Of a stretch of 64,000 nt of DNA, positions 40,034 through 51,222 are shown piece after piece. The notes below the pieces were generated by a model. The model saw nothing but the letters and a program-made list of their open reading frames with translations, had not been told where the DNA came from and made no database searches. Made by a program: the position numbers and the translations under genes. Each line of letters starts with the position of its first letter. The first letter of the stretch is position 1. This DNA comes from Croceibacterium xixiisoli (GTDB lineage: Bacteria > Pseudomonadota > Alphaproteobacteria > Sphingomonadales > Sphingomonadaceae): the NCBI RefSeq assembly GCF_009827305.1, contig NZ_WTYJ01000001.1, positions 558,001 through 622,000 on the forward strand, written 5' to 3'.

Positions 40034-42460
40034 ATGTCCGATCCAGCGATATCTGACCCAGTCCGGCAGGCCGAAAAAATCGACGATCTGATCATCGATG
40101 TGCTGCGCCACCGCGTCGGCAAGGATGAACGCGCGGCCAAGCCGCATGACTGGTACACCGCCAGCGTGCTCGCCCTGCGCGACAAGATCATCGATGCCTG
40201 GATGGAATCGACCCGGCGGACCTATGATGCGGGCAGCAAGCGGGTCTATTACCTCAGCCTGGAATTCCTGATCGGGCGGTTGCTGCGCGATGCGCTGAAC
40301 AACATGCAGCTGACGGGCGAGATGGAAGAGGCGCTGCGCAACCAGGGTTTCGACCTGGCGGTGCTGGAGGAACTGGAGCCCGATGCCGCGCTCGGCAATG
40401 GTGGGCTTGGCCGGCTGGCCGCCTGCTTCATGGAAAGCCTCGCCAGCCTGGATATCCCTGCCTATGGCTATGGCATCCGCTATGTGAACGGCATGTTCCG
40501 CCAGCGGATCGCCGATGGCTGGCAGGTGGAACTGCCGGAAACCTGGCTGAGCCATGGCAATCCCTGGGAATTCGACCGGCGCGAGGGCGCCTATCGCATC
40601 GGGTTCGGCGGCGAAGTCAGCGAGGATGGCGATGGCGTCGTCTGGAAACCGGGCGAAGAGATAGAAGCCAGCGCTGTCGATACCCCGGTGGTCGGCTGGC
40701 GCGGCAAGCGGGTCAACACGCTGCGGCTGTGGACCGCCCATGCGCTCGATCCGATCCAGCTGGCCGCCTTCAATGCCGGCGACCACATCGGCGCGCTGGC
40801 GGGGGAAGCGCGGGCGGACAGCCTGGTGCGGGTGCTCTATCCGGCGGATTCGACCCCGGCCGGGCAGGAGCTGCGCCTGCGGCAGGAATTCTTCTTCTCC
40901 TCCGCCTCCATCCAGGACATCGTCCGGCGGCATGTGCAGTATCAGGGCGATATCCGCACGCTGCCCGATCATGCGGCGATCCAGCTGAACGACACCCACC
41001 CGGCGGTGGCCGTGGCCGAACTGATGCGGTTGCTGGTCGATATCCACGGGCTGGAATTCGACGAGGCGTGGGACATTACCCGCCGCACCGTTGCCTATAC
41101 CAATCACACTCTGCTGCCCGAAGCACTGGAAAGCTGGCCGCTGCCGCTGTTCGAACGGCTGCTGCCGCGCCACATGCAGATCGTCTATGCGATCAATTCC
41201 CGTGTCCTGCGCGAAGCGCGCAAGGCGGGCATGAGTGATCAGCAGATCGCGGCGATTTCCCTGATCGATGAAAATGGCGAACGGCGCGTGCGGATGGCCA
41301 ATCTGGCCTTCACCGGCGCGCATTCGGTCAATGGCGTGGCCGCGCTGCATACCGATCTTATGAAGACCACGGTTTTTGCCGATCTCCACGCGCTGTACCC
41401 GGATCGGATCAACAACAAGACCAATGGCGTCACCCCGCGCCGCTGGCTGCAGCAATGCAATCCCGGCCTGACATCGGTGATCCGCGACGCGATCGGCGAT
41501 GGTTTTCTCGACGATACGGAAAGGCTGGCGGATCTCAACGCGCTGGCCGGGGATGCGGTGTTGGGCGAACGCATTGCCGAGGCGAAGCGGAGCAACAAGC
41601 TGGCGCTGGCGCAGCATCTGCGCGATCTGACCGGCATTCGGCTGAACCCCGATGCCATGTTCGATGTGCAGATCAAGCGCATCCATGAATACAAGCGCCA
41701 GCTGCTCAATCTGATCGAGACCGTTGCGCTGTATGACCAGATTCGCAGCCATCCCGAACGCGACTGGGTGCCCCGGGTAAAGATTTTCGGCGGCAAGGCG
41801 GCATCAAGTTATCACAATGCCAAGCTGGTCATCAAACTGGCCAATGACATCGCCCGGCGGGTCAATTCCGATCCTTCGGTCAGCGGCCTGCTGAAGGTCG
41901 TGTTCGTGCCCAATTACAATGTCTCTCTGGCAGAGCGGATCATTCCGGCGGCCGATCTGTCCGAACAGATTTCCACCGCCGGGATGGAAGCGTCCGGCAC
42001 CGGGAACATGAAATTCGCGCTCAACGGCGCGCTGACCATCGGCACGTTGGATGGCGCCAACATAGAGATCAAGGATCACGTCGGCGACGAGAACATCATT
42101 ATCTTCGGCCTGACCGCGGACGAGGTGGCGCAACGCCGTGCGAACGGCTACAACCCACGCGAAGTCATTGAAGGATCAGCTGAATTGCAACAGGCGCTCA
42201 GCGCAATTGCATCCGGGGTGTTCTCTCCTGACGATCCATCCCGCTACACGGGCCTGATCAACGGCATCTATGACCATGACTGGTTCATGGTCGCGGCCGA
42301 TTTCGATTCCTATGCCGCCGCGCAGCGCGATGCCGATGTCCGCTGGAGTGATCCGGCGGTGTGGCGCGAACAGGCGATCCGCAACATCGCCAATGTCGGC
42401 TGGTTCTCTTCCGATCGGACGATCGGCGAATATGCCAGCCAGATCTGGGGCGTGCGTTGA
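40034..42460 (+). CDS. glgP: GlgP, glycogen/alpha-glucan phosphorylase
   Basis: GlgP releases glucose-1-phosphate from glycogen ends using a PLP cofactor. The 808-residue protein is of normal length. The PLP-lysine region EASGTGNMKFALNGALTIGT and the dinucleotide-like ALGNGGLGRLAACFMESLA are present. It starts at 40034 after AGGAGAA and opens the operon glgP-glgB-glgC-glgA-glgX, so synthesis and breakdown are transcribed together. Its stop overlaps the TTG start of glgB by four bases. Confidence 0.96.
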   Translation: MSDPAISDPVRQAEKIDDLIIDVLRHRVGKDERAAKPHDWYTASVLALRDKIIDAWMESTRRTYDAGSKRVYYLSLEFLIGRLLRDALNNMQLTGEMEEALRNQGFDLAVLEELEPDAALGNGGLGRLAACFMESLASLDIPAYGYGIRYVNGMFRQRIADGWQVELPETWLSHGNPWEFDRREGAYRIGFGGEVSEDGDGVVWKPGEEIEASAVDTPVVGWRGKRVNTLRLWTAHALDPIQLAAFNAGDHIGALAGEARADSLVRVLYPADSTPAGQELRLRQEFFFSSASIQDIVRRHVQYQGDIRTLPDHAAIQLNDTHPAVAVAELMRLLVDIHGLEFDEAWDITRRTVAYTNHTLLPEALESWPLPLFERLLPRHMQIVYAINSRVLREARKAGMSDQQIAAISLIDENGERRVRMANLAFTGAHSVNGVAALHTDLMKTTVFADLHALYPDRINNKTNGVTPRRWLQQCNPGLTSVIRDAIGDGFLDDTERLADLNALAGDAVLGERIAEAKRSNKLALAQHLRDLTGIRLNPDAMFDVQIKRIHEYKRQLLNLIETVALYDQIRSHPERDWVPRVKIFGGKAASSYHNAKLVIKLANDIARRVNSDPSVSGLLKVVFVPNYNVSLAERIIPAADLSEQISTAGMEASGTGNMKFALNGALTIGTLDGANIEIKDHVGDENIIIFGLTADEVAQRRANGYNPREVIEGSAELQQALSAIASGVFSPDDPSRYTGLINGIYDHDWFMVAADFDSYAAAQRDADVRWSDPAVWREQAIRNIANVGWFSSDRTIGEYASQIWGVR

Positions 42461-44622
42461 AACCGCCGGGATCGGCACTCGATGCGCTGCTGGCAGGCAC
42501 GCATGCCGATCCCTTTTCCCTGTTGGGCCCGCATGCCGGGCCGGAGGGCACCTTCGTAAGGGCGATCCTGCCCGGCGCGGAGGAGGTGGTGGTCTTTGCC
42601 CTGTCCGGCGAAGAGATCGGCGCCATGGGCCGGATCGACCCGCGCGGCCTGTTCGAAGGCCATGTGACGGGCGCGCCGCAGCCGATCCGTTACCGCTGCC
42701 GCGCGGCAGGGGCGGAATGGTGGGTGGGCGATGCCTACAGCTTCGGCCCGGTGCTGGGCCCGCTCGATGATCTGCTGATCGCGCAGGGCACGCATTTGCG
42801 CCTGTTCGACAAGCTGGGCGCGCATCTGATCGATCATGAAGGGGCCGCCGGCGTGCATTTTGCCGTCTGGGCCCCCAATGCCAGCCTGGTGTCCGTGGTC
42901 GGCGATTTCAACGACTGGAATGCGGCGCGCCATCCCATGCGGCTGCGGCAGGATATCGGGACCTGGGAAATCTTCGTGCCCGATATCGCCGAAGGCCGCG
43001 CCTACAAATATCGCATCATCTGCGCCGATGGCACCGAATTGCCGCTGAAAGCCGATCCCTTTGCCTTCGCGTCCGAAGTGCGGCCCAGCACCGCATCGCT
43101 GACCGCGCGACCGGCCAAGCCCGACTGGGGCGATGCCGATCACCGGGCTTTCTGGTCCTCGGTCGATCCCCGGCGCCAGCCGATTTCCATCTATGAGGTG
43201 CATCCCGGTTCCTGGCAGCAGGATGACAGCGGCTGGTTCCTGACCTGGGACGCAATGGCCGAGCGGCTGATCCCCTATGTGGTGGAAATGGGCTTCACCC
43301 ATATCGAATTCCTGCCGGTCAACGAACATCCCTATGATCCCAGCTGGGGCTATCAGGCGACCGGACTCTATGCCCCGTCATCGCGTTTCGGCGGGCCCGA
43401 TGGCTTCGCCCGCTTCATCGACGGCGCGCATAGGGCGGGCATCAGCGTGCTGATCGACTGGGTGCCCGCGCATTTCCCCACCGATGCCCATGGCCTGGCC
43501 CATTTCGACGGCACGGCGCTGTATGAACATGAAGATCCGCGGCTGGGTTTCCACCCCGACTGGAACACCGCGATCTACAATTTCGGGCGCCGCGAAGTGG
43601 CCGCCTTCCTGCTCAACAATGCGTTGTTCTGGGCCGAACGCTACCATGTGGACGGGCTGCGCGTGGATGCGGTCGCATCGATGCTGTACCGCGATTATTC
43701 GCGCCAGGATGGCGAATGGATCCCCAATGCCGATGGCGGGCGGGAAAACTGGGAAGCGGTCGAATTCCTCCAGGCGATGAACCGCGCGGTCTATGGCGCC
43801 CACCCCGGCATCATCACCATGGCCGAGGAATCCACCTCCTGGCCCGGGGTGACCCAGCCGGCCTATTACCACGGCGCCCGCACCAGCCTGGGCTTCGGGT
43901 TCAAATGGAACATGGGCTTCATGCACGATACGCTCGCCTATATGGCGCGCGATCCCGTGCACCGGCGGCACCATCATGACGAAATCACCTTCGGCCTGGT
44001 CTATGCCTTCAGCGAGAATTTCGTCCTGCCGCTCAGCCATGACGAGGTGGTGCATGGCAAGGGCAGCCTGCTGAACAAGATGAGCGGCGATGATTGGCAG
44101 AAATTCGCCAATCTGCGCGCCTATTACGCCATGATGTGGGGCTATCCGGGCAAGAAGTTGCTGTTCATGGGCCAGGAGTTCGCCCAGCGCCGTGAATGGA
44201 GCGAGGCGCGCCCGCTCGATTGGGAATTGCTCGATGCGCCGGCCCATGCCGGGGTGCAGGCGCTGATCCGCGATCTCAACCACGCCTATCGCAATGTGCC
44301 CGCGCTGCATGCGCGCGATTGCGAGGATGACGGTTTCGAATGGCTGATCGTCGATGATCGCGAAAATTCGGTGTTCGCCTGGTTGCGCAAGGCACCCGGC
44401 AGCGCGCCGGTGGCGGTGATCGCCAATATGACGCCCAGGGTGCATCATAATTACCGCATTTCCCTGCCGCATGATGGGCAATGGAATGAAATCATCAACA
44501 GCGATGGCGCGCTTTATGGTGGCAGCGGGCAGGGCAATTGGGGGGCGGTGACGGTCACCGGCCAGCAGGCCAGCCTGACGCTGCCACCCTTGGCGACGAT
44601 CATGCTGCAGTTTTCGGATTGA
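42457..44622 (+). CDS. glgB: GlgB, 1,4-alpha-glucan branching enzyme
   Basis: GlgB makes alpha-1,6 branches in glycogen. The protein has about 721 residues: an N-terminal CBM48-like region ([22 protein letters not shown]), then the GH13 core. The nucleophile Asp is in [16 protein letters not shown], the Glu in [13 protein letters not shown], and the third Asp in [14 protein letters not shown]. The only suitable start is TTG at 42457, whose last bases overlap the glgP stop (TTGA), pointing to translational coupling. It is the second gene of the glg operon. Confidence 0.95.
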   Translation: MKPPGSALDALLAGTHADPFSLLGPHAGPEGTFVRAILPGAEEVVVFALSGEEIGAMGRIDPRGLFEGHVTGAPQPIRYRCRAAGAEWWVGDAYSFGPVLGPLDDLLIAQGTHLRLFDKLGAHLIDHEGAAGVHFAVWAPNASLVSVVGDFNDWNAARHPMRLRQDIGTWEIFVPDIAEGRAYKYRIICADGTELPLKADPFAFASEVRPSTASLTARPAKPDWGDADHRAFWSSVDPRRQPISIYEVHPGSWQQDDSGWFLTWDAMAERLIPYVVEMGFTHIEFLPVNEHPYDPSWGYQATGLYAPSSRFGGPDGFARFIDGAHRAGISVLIDWVPAHFPTDAHGLAHFDGTALYEHEDPRLGFHPDWNTAIYNFGRREVAAFLLNNALFWAERYHVDGLRVDAVASMLYRDYSRQDGEWIPNADGGRENWEAVEFLQAMNRAVYGAHPGIITMAEESTSWPGVTQPAYYHGARTSLGFGFKWNMGFMHDTLAYMARDPVHRRHHHDEITFGLVYAFSENFVLPLSHDEVVHGKGSLLNKMSGDDWQKFANLRAYYAMMWGYPGKKLLFMGQEFAQRREWSEARPLDWELLDAPAHAGVQALIRDLNHAYRNVPALHARDCEDDGFEWLIVDDRENSVFAWLRKAPGSAPVAVIANMTPRVHHNYRISLPHDGQWNEIINSDGALYGGSGQGNWGAVTVTGQQASLTLPPLATIMLQFSD

Positions 44623-44665
44623 AGACCAGCGGGCCGCGCATGGCCTGCCAGGAAAGGGGTGCAGG

Positions 44666-45925
44666 ATGAGAGATACTCGGGGTCAGCCGCTGGCACGCGA
44701 CGCCATGGCCTATGTGCTGGCCGGTGGGCGCGGCAGCCGCCTGAGCGAGCTGACCGACAACCGCGCCAAGCCGGCGGTCTATTTCGGCGGCGTGTCGCGG
44801 ATCATCGATTTCGCCCTGTCGAATGCGATCAATTCGGGCATCCGCCGCATCGGGGTGGCCACCCAGTACAAGGCGCATTCGCTGATCCGCCACATGCAGC
44901 GGGCGTGGAATTTCATGCGCCCGGAACGCAATGAAAGCTTCGACATCCTGCCCGCGTCGCAGCGCGTGTCCGAACATCAGTGGTATGAAGGCACGGCCGA
45001 TGCGGTGTTCCAGAACATCGACATCATCGCCGGCCATGCGCCGAAATACATGGTCATCCTGGCGGGCGACCATGTGTACAAGATGGATTACGAACTGATG
45101 CTGCAGCAGCACGTCAATTCGGGCGCAGACGTCACCATCGGTTGCCTGGTCGTGCCCCGGCAGGAAGCGACCGGTTTCGGCGTGATGCATGTCGATACCG
45201 ACGATGTGATCACCGCCTTCATCGAAAAGCCGGCCGATCCCCCCGGCATTCCGGGCCAGCCGGACATGGCGCTGGCCAGCATGGGCATCTATGTGTTCGA
45301 CACGGATTTCCTGTTCGAACAATTGCGGCGCGATGCGGCGGACATGGAATCCGGGCGCGATTTCGGCGGCGACATCATTCCCTATATCGTCAAGCACGGC
45401 AAAGCGGTTGCCCATCGCTTCACCAGCAGCTGCATCCGCGCGGCGGACGAGATCGAGGAATATTGGCGGGATGTCGGCACGCTGGACGCCTATTTCGATG
45501 CCAATATCGATCTGACCGACGTGGTCCCCCGGCTCAATCTCTATGACCGGGACTGGCCGATCTGGACCGACCAGATCGTCGCCGCACCGGCCAAATTCGT
45601 CCATGATGAGGAAGGTCGCCGGGGCCAGGCGATATCGTCGCTGATTTCGCAGGATTGCATCGTGTCCGGCGCGCTGGCGAAACGCAGCCTGCTGTTCACC
45701 GGGGTCAAGATGGGCAGTTTTTCCAGCGTCGAGGAAGGGGTGATCCTGCCCTATTGCAACATCGGGCGCGGCGCGCGGCTGAAGAAGGTGATCCTCGATT
45801 CCGGTGTCCGCATCCCCGAAGGGCTGGTGGTGGGTGAAGATCCGGAACTCGATGCCCGCCGGTTCCGCCGCACCGACAATGGTGTTTGCCTGATCAACAA
45901 GGACATGATCGCGAAGCTGACATGA
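44666..45925 (+). CDS. glgC: GlgC, glucose-1-phosphate adenylyltransferase
   Basis: GlgC makes ADP-glucose from glucose-1-phosphate and ATP, the committed and usually allosteric step of glycogen synthesis. The 419-residue protein begins with the pyrophosphorylase loop [25 protein letters not shown]. It contains the metal and substrate motif [17 protein letters not shown] and the sugar-phosphate site FIEKP. The C-terminal left-handed beta-helix follows, with [21 protein letters not shown]. An AGG-rich ribosome site precedes the ATG. It overlaps glgA by four bases. Confidence 0.96.
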   Translation: MRDTRGQPLARDAMAYVLAGGRGSRLSELTDNRAKPAVYFGGVSRIIDFALSNAINSGIRRIGVATQYKAHSLIRHMQRAWNFMRPERNESFDILPASQRVSEHQWYEGTADAVFQNIDIIAGHAPKYMVILAGDHVYKMDYELMLQQHVNSGADVTIGCLVVPRQEATGFGVMHVDTDDVITAFIEKPADPPGIPGQPDMALASMGIYVFDTDFLFEQLRRDAADMESGRDFGGDIIPYIVKHGKAVAHRFTSSCIRAADEIEEYWRDVGTLDAYFDANIDLTDVVPRLNLYDRDWPIWTDQIVAAPAKFVHDEEGRRGQAISSLISQDCIVSGALAKRSLLFTGVKMGSFSSVEEGVILPYCNIGRGARLKKVILDSGVRIPEGLVVGEDPELDARRFRRTDNGVCLINKDMIAKLT

Positions 45926-47385
45926 CCCTGTCCGTGCTGCAGGTGGCATCCGAAGCGGTGCCGCTGATCAAGACCGGCGGCTTGGCCGATGTGGTGGGGG
46001 CCCTGCCGCAGGCGGTTGCGCCCCACGGCATTGCCATGACCACGCTGCTGCCCGGATACCCACGGGTGCTGGCGGCCGCCGGCAAGCTGCGCACGCTGCA
46101 CAAATATGATGATCTGTTCGGCGCGAAGGCGCGGGTTGGCGCGGCCTTGCTGGAGGATGGTCTGCGTCTGCTGGTGCTGGATGCGCCCGAATTGTTTGCG
46201 CGCGAAGGCGGCCCCTATGCCGATGCTGCCGGGCACGACTGGCCGGACAATTGGCGCCGGTTCGCTGCCCTGGGGCGCGCGGCGGCCGATCTGGCCACGG
46301 GAGCAGGGCGCACCAAGGGTTTTGACCTGCTGCATGCGCATGACTGGCAGGCGGCCATGGCGCCCAGTTTTCTGCGCTATGATGCGGCGGCCGATGGGAT
46401 GCCGCGCCCGCCATCGGTGCTGACCATCCACAACATCGCCTTCCAGGGGCATTATGGCGCGGATGTGTTTCCAGCGCTCGGCCTGCCGCCGGAAGCCTGG
46501 TCGATCGACGGGGTGGAATTCCACGGCGGCATCAGCCTGCTGAAGGGCGGGCTGGTATCCTGCGACGCGATCACCACCGTCAGCCCCAGCTATGCGCGGG
46601 AAATCCAGACCGCCGAATTCGGCATGGGGCTGGAAGGGGTGATCCGCGCGCGGGCCGACCGGGTGCATGGCATCTTGAACGGGATCGACCGGCGCGACTG
46701 GCACCCGCGCCATGACGCGGCGCTCGCCGCGCGGTTCGGCAAGCAGACCATCGCCCGGCGCAGCGCCAACAAGCGCGCCATCGAAAAAGAGTTCGCGCTG
46801 GAGGAAGGCGATGGTCCGCTGTTCGTGATCATCAGCCGGCTGACCTGGCAGAAGGGCACCGATGTGCTGCTGGAATGCATCGATCATCTGGTCGGGCTGG
46901 GCGGGCGGCTGGCGGTGCTGGGATCGGGCGATCGCGATCTGGAACAGGGGCTGCAGGCCGCCGCCGCGCGCCATCCGGGCCGGGTCGGCGTGCGGATCGG
47001 TTATGATGAGGCACTCTCCCACCTGCTGCAGGGTGGCGGCGACGCGATCCTTATCCCATCGCGCTTCGAACCCTGCGGGCTGACCCAGCTGTATGGCCTG
47101 GCCTATGGCTGCGTGCCGATCGTGGCGGCCACCGGCGGGCTGGCCGATACGGTGATCGATGCCAATCCGGCGGCGCTGGATCAGGGGGTGGCCACCGGTA
47201 TCGTCTTTGCCGGGCTGCGTTATGACACGCTGGCCATGGCGATCACCCGGACGGTGGAGCTCTATCGCCAGCCGGCCCGCTGGCAGCAGGTGCAGCGCAA
47301 CGGCATGGCGGCCGATTTCGGCTGGTCGCGCAGCGGCGCGGCCTATGCCGATCTTTACCGCCAATTGCTGGGCGAGGGCGCATGA
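45922..47385 (+). CDS. glgA: GlgA, glycogen synthase (ADP-glucose, GT5)
   Basis: GlgA extends alpha-1,4-glucan chains using ADP-glucose from GlgC. The 487-residue GT-B protein has the N-terminal [13 protein letters not shown] loop. The catalytic-cleft motif is [13 protein letters not shown], and the C-terminal donor site is [28 protein letters not shown]. The start ATG overlaps the glgC stop (ATGA), and its own stop overlaps the glgX start by four bases. Confidence 0.96.
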   Translation: MTLSVLQVASEAVPLIKTGGLADVVGALPQAVAPHGIAMTTLLPGYPRVLAAAGKLRTLHKYDDLFGAKARVGAALLEDGLRLLVLDAPELFAREGGPYADAAGHDWPDNWRRFAALGRAAADLATGAGRTKGFDLLHAHDWQAAMAPSFLRYDAAADGMPRPPSVLTIHNIAFQGHYGADVFPALGLPPEAWSIDGVEFHGGISLLKGGLVSCDAITTVSPSYAREIQTAEFGMGLEGVIRARADRVHGILNGIDRRDWHPRHDAALAARFGKQTIARRSANKRAIEKEFALEEGDGPLFVIISRLTWQKGTDVLLECIDHLVGLGGRLAVLGSGDRDLEQGLQAAAARHPGRVGVRIGYDEALSHLLQGGGDAILIPSRFEPCGLTQLYGLAYGCVPIVAATGGLADTVIDANPAALDQGVATGIVFAGLRYDTLAMAITRTVELYRQPARWQQVQRNGMAADFGWSRSGAAYADLYRQLLGEGA

Positions 47386-49223
47386 CCATGCGACTGGGGG
47401 CATATGCGGGCCCCCAGGGCACGGATTTCGCGGTGCGCGCGCCACGGGCCGAGGGTGTGACGTTGTGCCTGTTCGATGGCGAGCGGGAAGAGGCGCAGTT
47501 GCCGATGGTGCGGCAGGGGGATGACTGGCTGGTTCAGGCCCCCGGCGATGCCACCGGCCGGCATTATGGCTATCGCGCAGACGGCCGCTGGGCACCCGAA
47601 GCTGGGCTGTGGTTCGATCCGGCCAAGCTGCTGGTCGATCCCTATGCGGTGGAACTGGACCGGCGGTTCCAATATTCAGCGGCGCTGGCCGAATATGGGC
47701 AGGATACGGCGGCGTTGGTGCCAAAAGCGCGGGTCGTGGGGCTGCTGCCCGATGTGCTGCGCCGCCCGCCGCGCTTCACCCCCGGCGGGCTGATCTACGA
47801 ACTGAATGTGCGCGGCTTCACGCAATTGCACCCCGATGTTCCGCCCGAATTGCGTGGCACGGTGGCGGCGCTGGCGCATCCGGTGATCCTCGACCATCTG
47901 CGCCGCTTGCATGTCAGCGCGGTGGAACTGATGCCGATCATCGCCTGGATCGATGAACGGCATCTGCCCCCGCTCGGCCTCAGCAATGCCTGGGGTTACA
48001 ATCCGGTGGCGCCGATGGCGCTCGACCCTGGATTGTGCCCCGGCGGCGTTGCAGAGTTGCGCGATACGGTGGCCGCCCTGCATGCGACGGGCATCGGCGT
48101 GATCCTGGATGTGGTGCTCAACCACACGGGCGAAAGCGATATCGCCGGGCCTGTGCTCAGTCTGCGTGGGCTGGACAATGCCGCCTATGGTCATGATGCC
48201 GAGGGGCGGCTGATCAATGACACCGGCTGCGGCAACACGCTCGATTTCACCAATCCGGCGGTGCGCGCGCTGGCGCTGGCGAGCCTGCGCCATTTCGTGC
48301 GCCATTGCGGGGTGGATGGGTTTCGCTTCGATCTGGCCCCGGTGCTGGCGCGCGGGCCGGGTTTCGATCCGCAGGCGCCGTTCTTTGCCGAACTGGCCGC
48401 CGATCCCTGGCTGGCCGACCGGGTGATGATTGCCGAACCGTGGGATATCGGGCCGGGCGGCTATCAGCTGGGGCATTTCCCCGCCCATTGGCTGGAATGG
48501 AACGACCGTTTTCGCGACGATGTCCGCCGTTTCTGGCGTGGCGATGGCGGGATCGGGGTGCTGGCCACAAGGCTGGCCGGATCGGCCGATATCTTCGGGG
48601 CCCATTGCCGCAGCGTCAATTTCCTCGCCGCCCATGACGGCTTCACCCTGGCCGATACGGTGGCTTACGAACAGCGGCACAATTGGGCCAATGGGGAGGA
48701 CAATCGCGACGGCCATGGCGACAATTTCAGCTGGAACAATGGCGTGGAGGGGCCGAGCGATGATCCGCAGGTGATCGCGCGCCGGGGCGCGGATCTGCGG
48801 GCGCTGCTGGGCACGCTGTTCGCCTCCACCGGCACCATCCTGCTGACGGCGGGGGATGAATTCGGCCGCAGCCAGCAGGGCAACAACAATGCCTATGCGC
48901 AGGACAATCCGATCGGCTGGGTCGATTGGGCCGGGCGCGACCGCGATCTGGAAGATCATGTCGCTGGCCTGGCGGCGGCGCGGGCGGGCCGGGTGGAACT
49001 GTATCAGGCCTTTCCGCAGAATGGGCAATGGACCGATCTGGCCGGGCATGCGCTGGACGCTGAGGGCTGGAATGATCCGCAGGCGGCGGGTTTCCGGTTC
49101 CGGGCCGGCAGGCCGGGGGTGAAGGATGAAATCTCGGTCGATCGCGTGGCGCGCACGGCTGGCCGTTGCATGACGGAATCGGCCAGCTATGGGGCAGGGG
49201 ACGACTCACTCCCACAGGAATGA
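47382..49223 (+). CDS. glgX: GlgX, glycogen debranching enzyme (isoamylase type)
   Basis: GlgX hydrolyses alpha-1,6 branches of phosphorylase limit dextrin. This version has 613 residues, shorter than the roughly 660 residues of E. coli GlgX. It has the CBM48 domain, then the GH13 core: nucleophile Asp in GFRFDLAPVL, Glu in VMIAEPWDIGPGGYQLG, and Asp in FLAAHDGFTLADTVAY. The motif NRDGHGDNFSWNNGVEG is typical of GlgX/TreX. It is the last glg gene; its stop lies 2 bases before the antiporter start. Confidence 0.94.
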   Translation: MTMRLGAYAGPQGTDFAVRAPRAEGVTLCLFDGEREEAQLPMVRQGDDWLVQAPGDATGRHYGYRADGRWAPEAGLWFDPAKLLVDPYAVELDRRFQYSAALAEYGQDTAALVPKARVVGLLPDVLRRPPRFTPGGLIYELNVRGFTQLHPDVPPELRGTVAALAHPVILDHLRRLHVSAVELMPIIAWIDERHLPPLGLSNAWGYNPVAPMALDPGLCPGGVAELRDTVAALHATGIGVILDVVLNHTGESDIAGPVLSLRGLDNAAYGHDAEGRLINDTGCGNTLDFTNPAVRALALASLRHFVRHCGVDGFRFDLAPVLARGPGFDPQAPFFAELAADPWLADRVMIAEPWDIGPGGYQLGHFPAHWLEWNDRFRDDVRRFWRGDGGIGVLATRLAGSADIFGAHCRSVNFLAAHDGFTLADTVAYEQRHNWANGEDNRDGHGDNFSWNNGVEGPSDDPQVIARRGADLRALLGTLFASTGTILLTAGDEFGRSQQGNNNAYAQDNPIGWVDWAGRDRDLEDHVAGLAAARAGRVELYQAFPQNGQWTDLAGHALDAEGWNDPQAAGFRFRAGRPGVKDEISVDRVARTAGRCMTESASYGAGDDSLPQE

Positions 49224-49225
49224 CC

Positions 49226-50942
49226 ATGACAACAAGCGCTTCGCACAGTTCGGTGGCAGAGATCGCGGATCATGCCGCCCATGCGGCGGAGGGGGCGCAT
49301 GGCTTCGATGTCACCCCGATCGTGATCCTGCTGCTGGCCGCCGTGATCGCGGTGCCGCTGTTCAAGCGGATCGGGCTGGGTTCGGTGCTCGGCTATCTGG
49401 CGGCGGGGCTGGCGATCGGGCCGTTCGGCCTGGGCTTTTTCACCGATGCGGAATCGATCCTGCATGTCGCCGAACTGGGCGTGGTGATGTTCCTGTTCAT
49501 CATCGGGCTGGAAATGCAGCCTTCGCGGCTCTGGGCCATGCGGGGGGAGATTTTCGGGCTGGGCGCGGCGCAGGTCGGGCTGGCGATTGCGCTGCTGATC
49601 TGTGTCGGCCTGGCGCTGGGCTATCCGGTGGCGCAGAGCTTTGTTGCCGGCACCGGCTTCGTGCTGACCTCCACCGCCATCGTGATGCAGATGCTGGAAG
49701 AACGGCGCGCGATGACGCTGCCGCATGGCCGACCGGCTGACCAGCGTGGGCATCGGCATCGCCGCCATTGTCGGGCTGATCCTTGCCGGGCGCTATCTGC
49801 TCGATCCGCTGTTCCGCCTGCTGGGCAAGGCGAAAGCGCGCGAAGTGATGACCGCTGCCGCCCTGCTGGTGGTGCTGGGCGCCGCGCTGGCGATGCAGGA
49901 AGCCGGGCTTTCCATGGCGATGGGCGCCTTCCTGGCCGGGGTGCTGCTGTCCGAATCCTCTTTCCGGCATCAACTGGAAGCGGATGTGGAGCCCTTCCGC
50001 GGCATTCTGTTGGGCCTGTTTTTCCTGGGCGTCGGCATGGCGCTGAACCTGACGGTGGTGGCCGACAACTGGCAGCTGATCCTGATCAGCGTGGCTGCCT
50101 ATATGGTGCTGAAGATGGGCGCGATCTACACCGTCGCCCGCCTGTTCCGCGCCGGCAAGCGCGAAGCGATCGAACGCGCGGTGATCATGGCGCAGGGTGG
50201 GGAGTTCGCCTTCGTGCTCTATGCCACGGCGGCGCGGGTGGGCATCATCGATGCCGAAGCCAACGCCATGCTGACCGCGATCATCATCGTGTCCATGGTG
50301 CTGACCCCGATCATGACCATCCTGCATGATCGTTTCGTGCCGCGCGCCAAGCCGTCTCAGGAAGGGGTGGATGCGGTCGATGATCTGTCTGCCAGCGCGC
50401 TGCTGATCGGGTTTGGCCGCTTCGGCCAGATCGCCAGCCAGCCGCTGATCGGCCATGGCTGTTCGATCTCGATCATCGATACCGATACCGATGCGATCCG
50501 CCGGGCGGCCGATTTCGGCTTCAAGGTTTATTATGGCGATGGCACCCGGCTGGATATCCTTCACGCCGCCGGCGCCCATCATGCACAGCTGGTGATCGTG
50601 GCGGTCGACGATGCCGCCAATGCGACGAAGATCGTCGAACTGATCAAGGCGGAATTTCCGCTGGTGCCGGTGTTGGCCCGCGCGACCACGCGCCAGCACG
50701 CGGTCGAGCTGCTGCACGCCGGAGCCGATTACCAGATTCGCGAAACCCTCGAATCAGCGCTGGCACTGGCCGCCCGCGCGCTGGAGGAAATGAACGTGGA
50801 TCAGGATGAGATCGCCGATGTGATCGATGACGTCCGCCGTCGCGATGGCGAGCGGCTGGAAATGGAGATGACCGGCGGCGTTTATGCGTCCCGCCATCTG
50901 CTTCACGGCAATATGATGAAGCCTCAGTCGGGCAGCAATTGA
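49226..50942 (+). pseudogene. Kef-type CPA2 monovalent cation:proton antiporter, broken by internal deletion
   Basis: The 5' part (49226 to about 49728) encodes the first membrane helices up to TAIVMQMLEERRAMTLPHG. It then loses frame and runs as nonsense to 50329. The 3' part (from about 49725) is in another frame. It encodes the remaining helices (GRYLLDPLFRLLGKAKAREVMTAAALLVV, GLSMAMGAFLAGVLLSES) and a TrkA-N nucleotide-binding domain (ALLIGFGRFGQIAS). From known KefB/KefC proteins, about 30 residues including the SILLFQDIAAIPL-type helix are missing at the junction, so about 90-95 bases appear deleted. The ATG at 49725 lies at the junction and may be fortuitous. It is probably non-functional unless the assembly is wrong. 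Confidence 0.78.
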
Positions 50943-51127
50943 AGAATATTGCCCGTTTGATCGGTTCATTGACGATTCATTGCAGGCATCGGGCAAAATG
51001 CCGCTTGCCAAGCCGCGCGTTTGACGGCATCAAACGTTCAGGAGCTCGGGAACAGCAAAAGCCGTCCATTCGAGGCTCCAGGGAGAGGGTGTTGGTGTTC
51101 TGCACGCTTCGCGCGTGCGCCAAATTC

Positions 51128-51154
51128 GGCCAGTGCAGCTTAGCTGTGCTGGCC
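51128..51154 (+). terminator. Long hairpin in the antiporter-fnr gap
   Basis: GGCCAGTGCAGC-TTA-GCTGTGCTGGCC forms a 12-bp stem with two G-U pairs and is followed by GTTTGTGCATTTG, a weak U-rich tail. It may terminate the glg-antiporter transcript or act as a leader structure. The rest of the 50943-51222 gap shows no gene. Confidence 0.5.
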
Positions 51155-51222
51155 GTTTGTGCATTTGAACCAGCCAATCGGGCGTGATTGAAGCGCGCCC
51201 CGGCCCGTGATAGGCGCGGATC

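Noticed and set aside
38177-41752. 1191-codon reading of the GH13 gene extending over glgP
   Set aside because: GH13 homology begins at 39787; the upstream 650 codons are antisense to glgP and have the composition of a shadow frame.
50943-51222. FNR box candidates TTGATCGG.. upstream of fnrL
   Set aside because: Only one half-site matches; no second half at the proper spacing.
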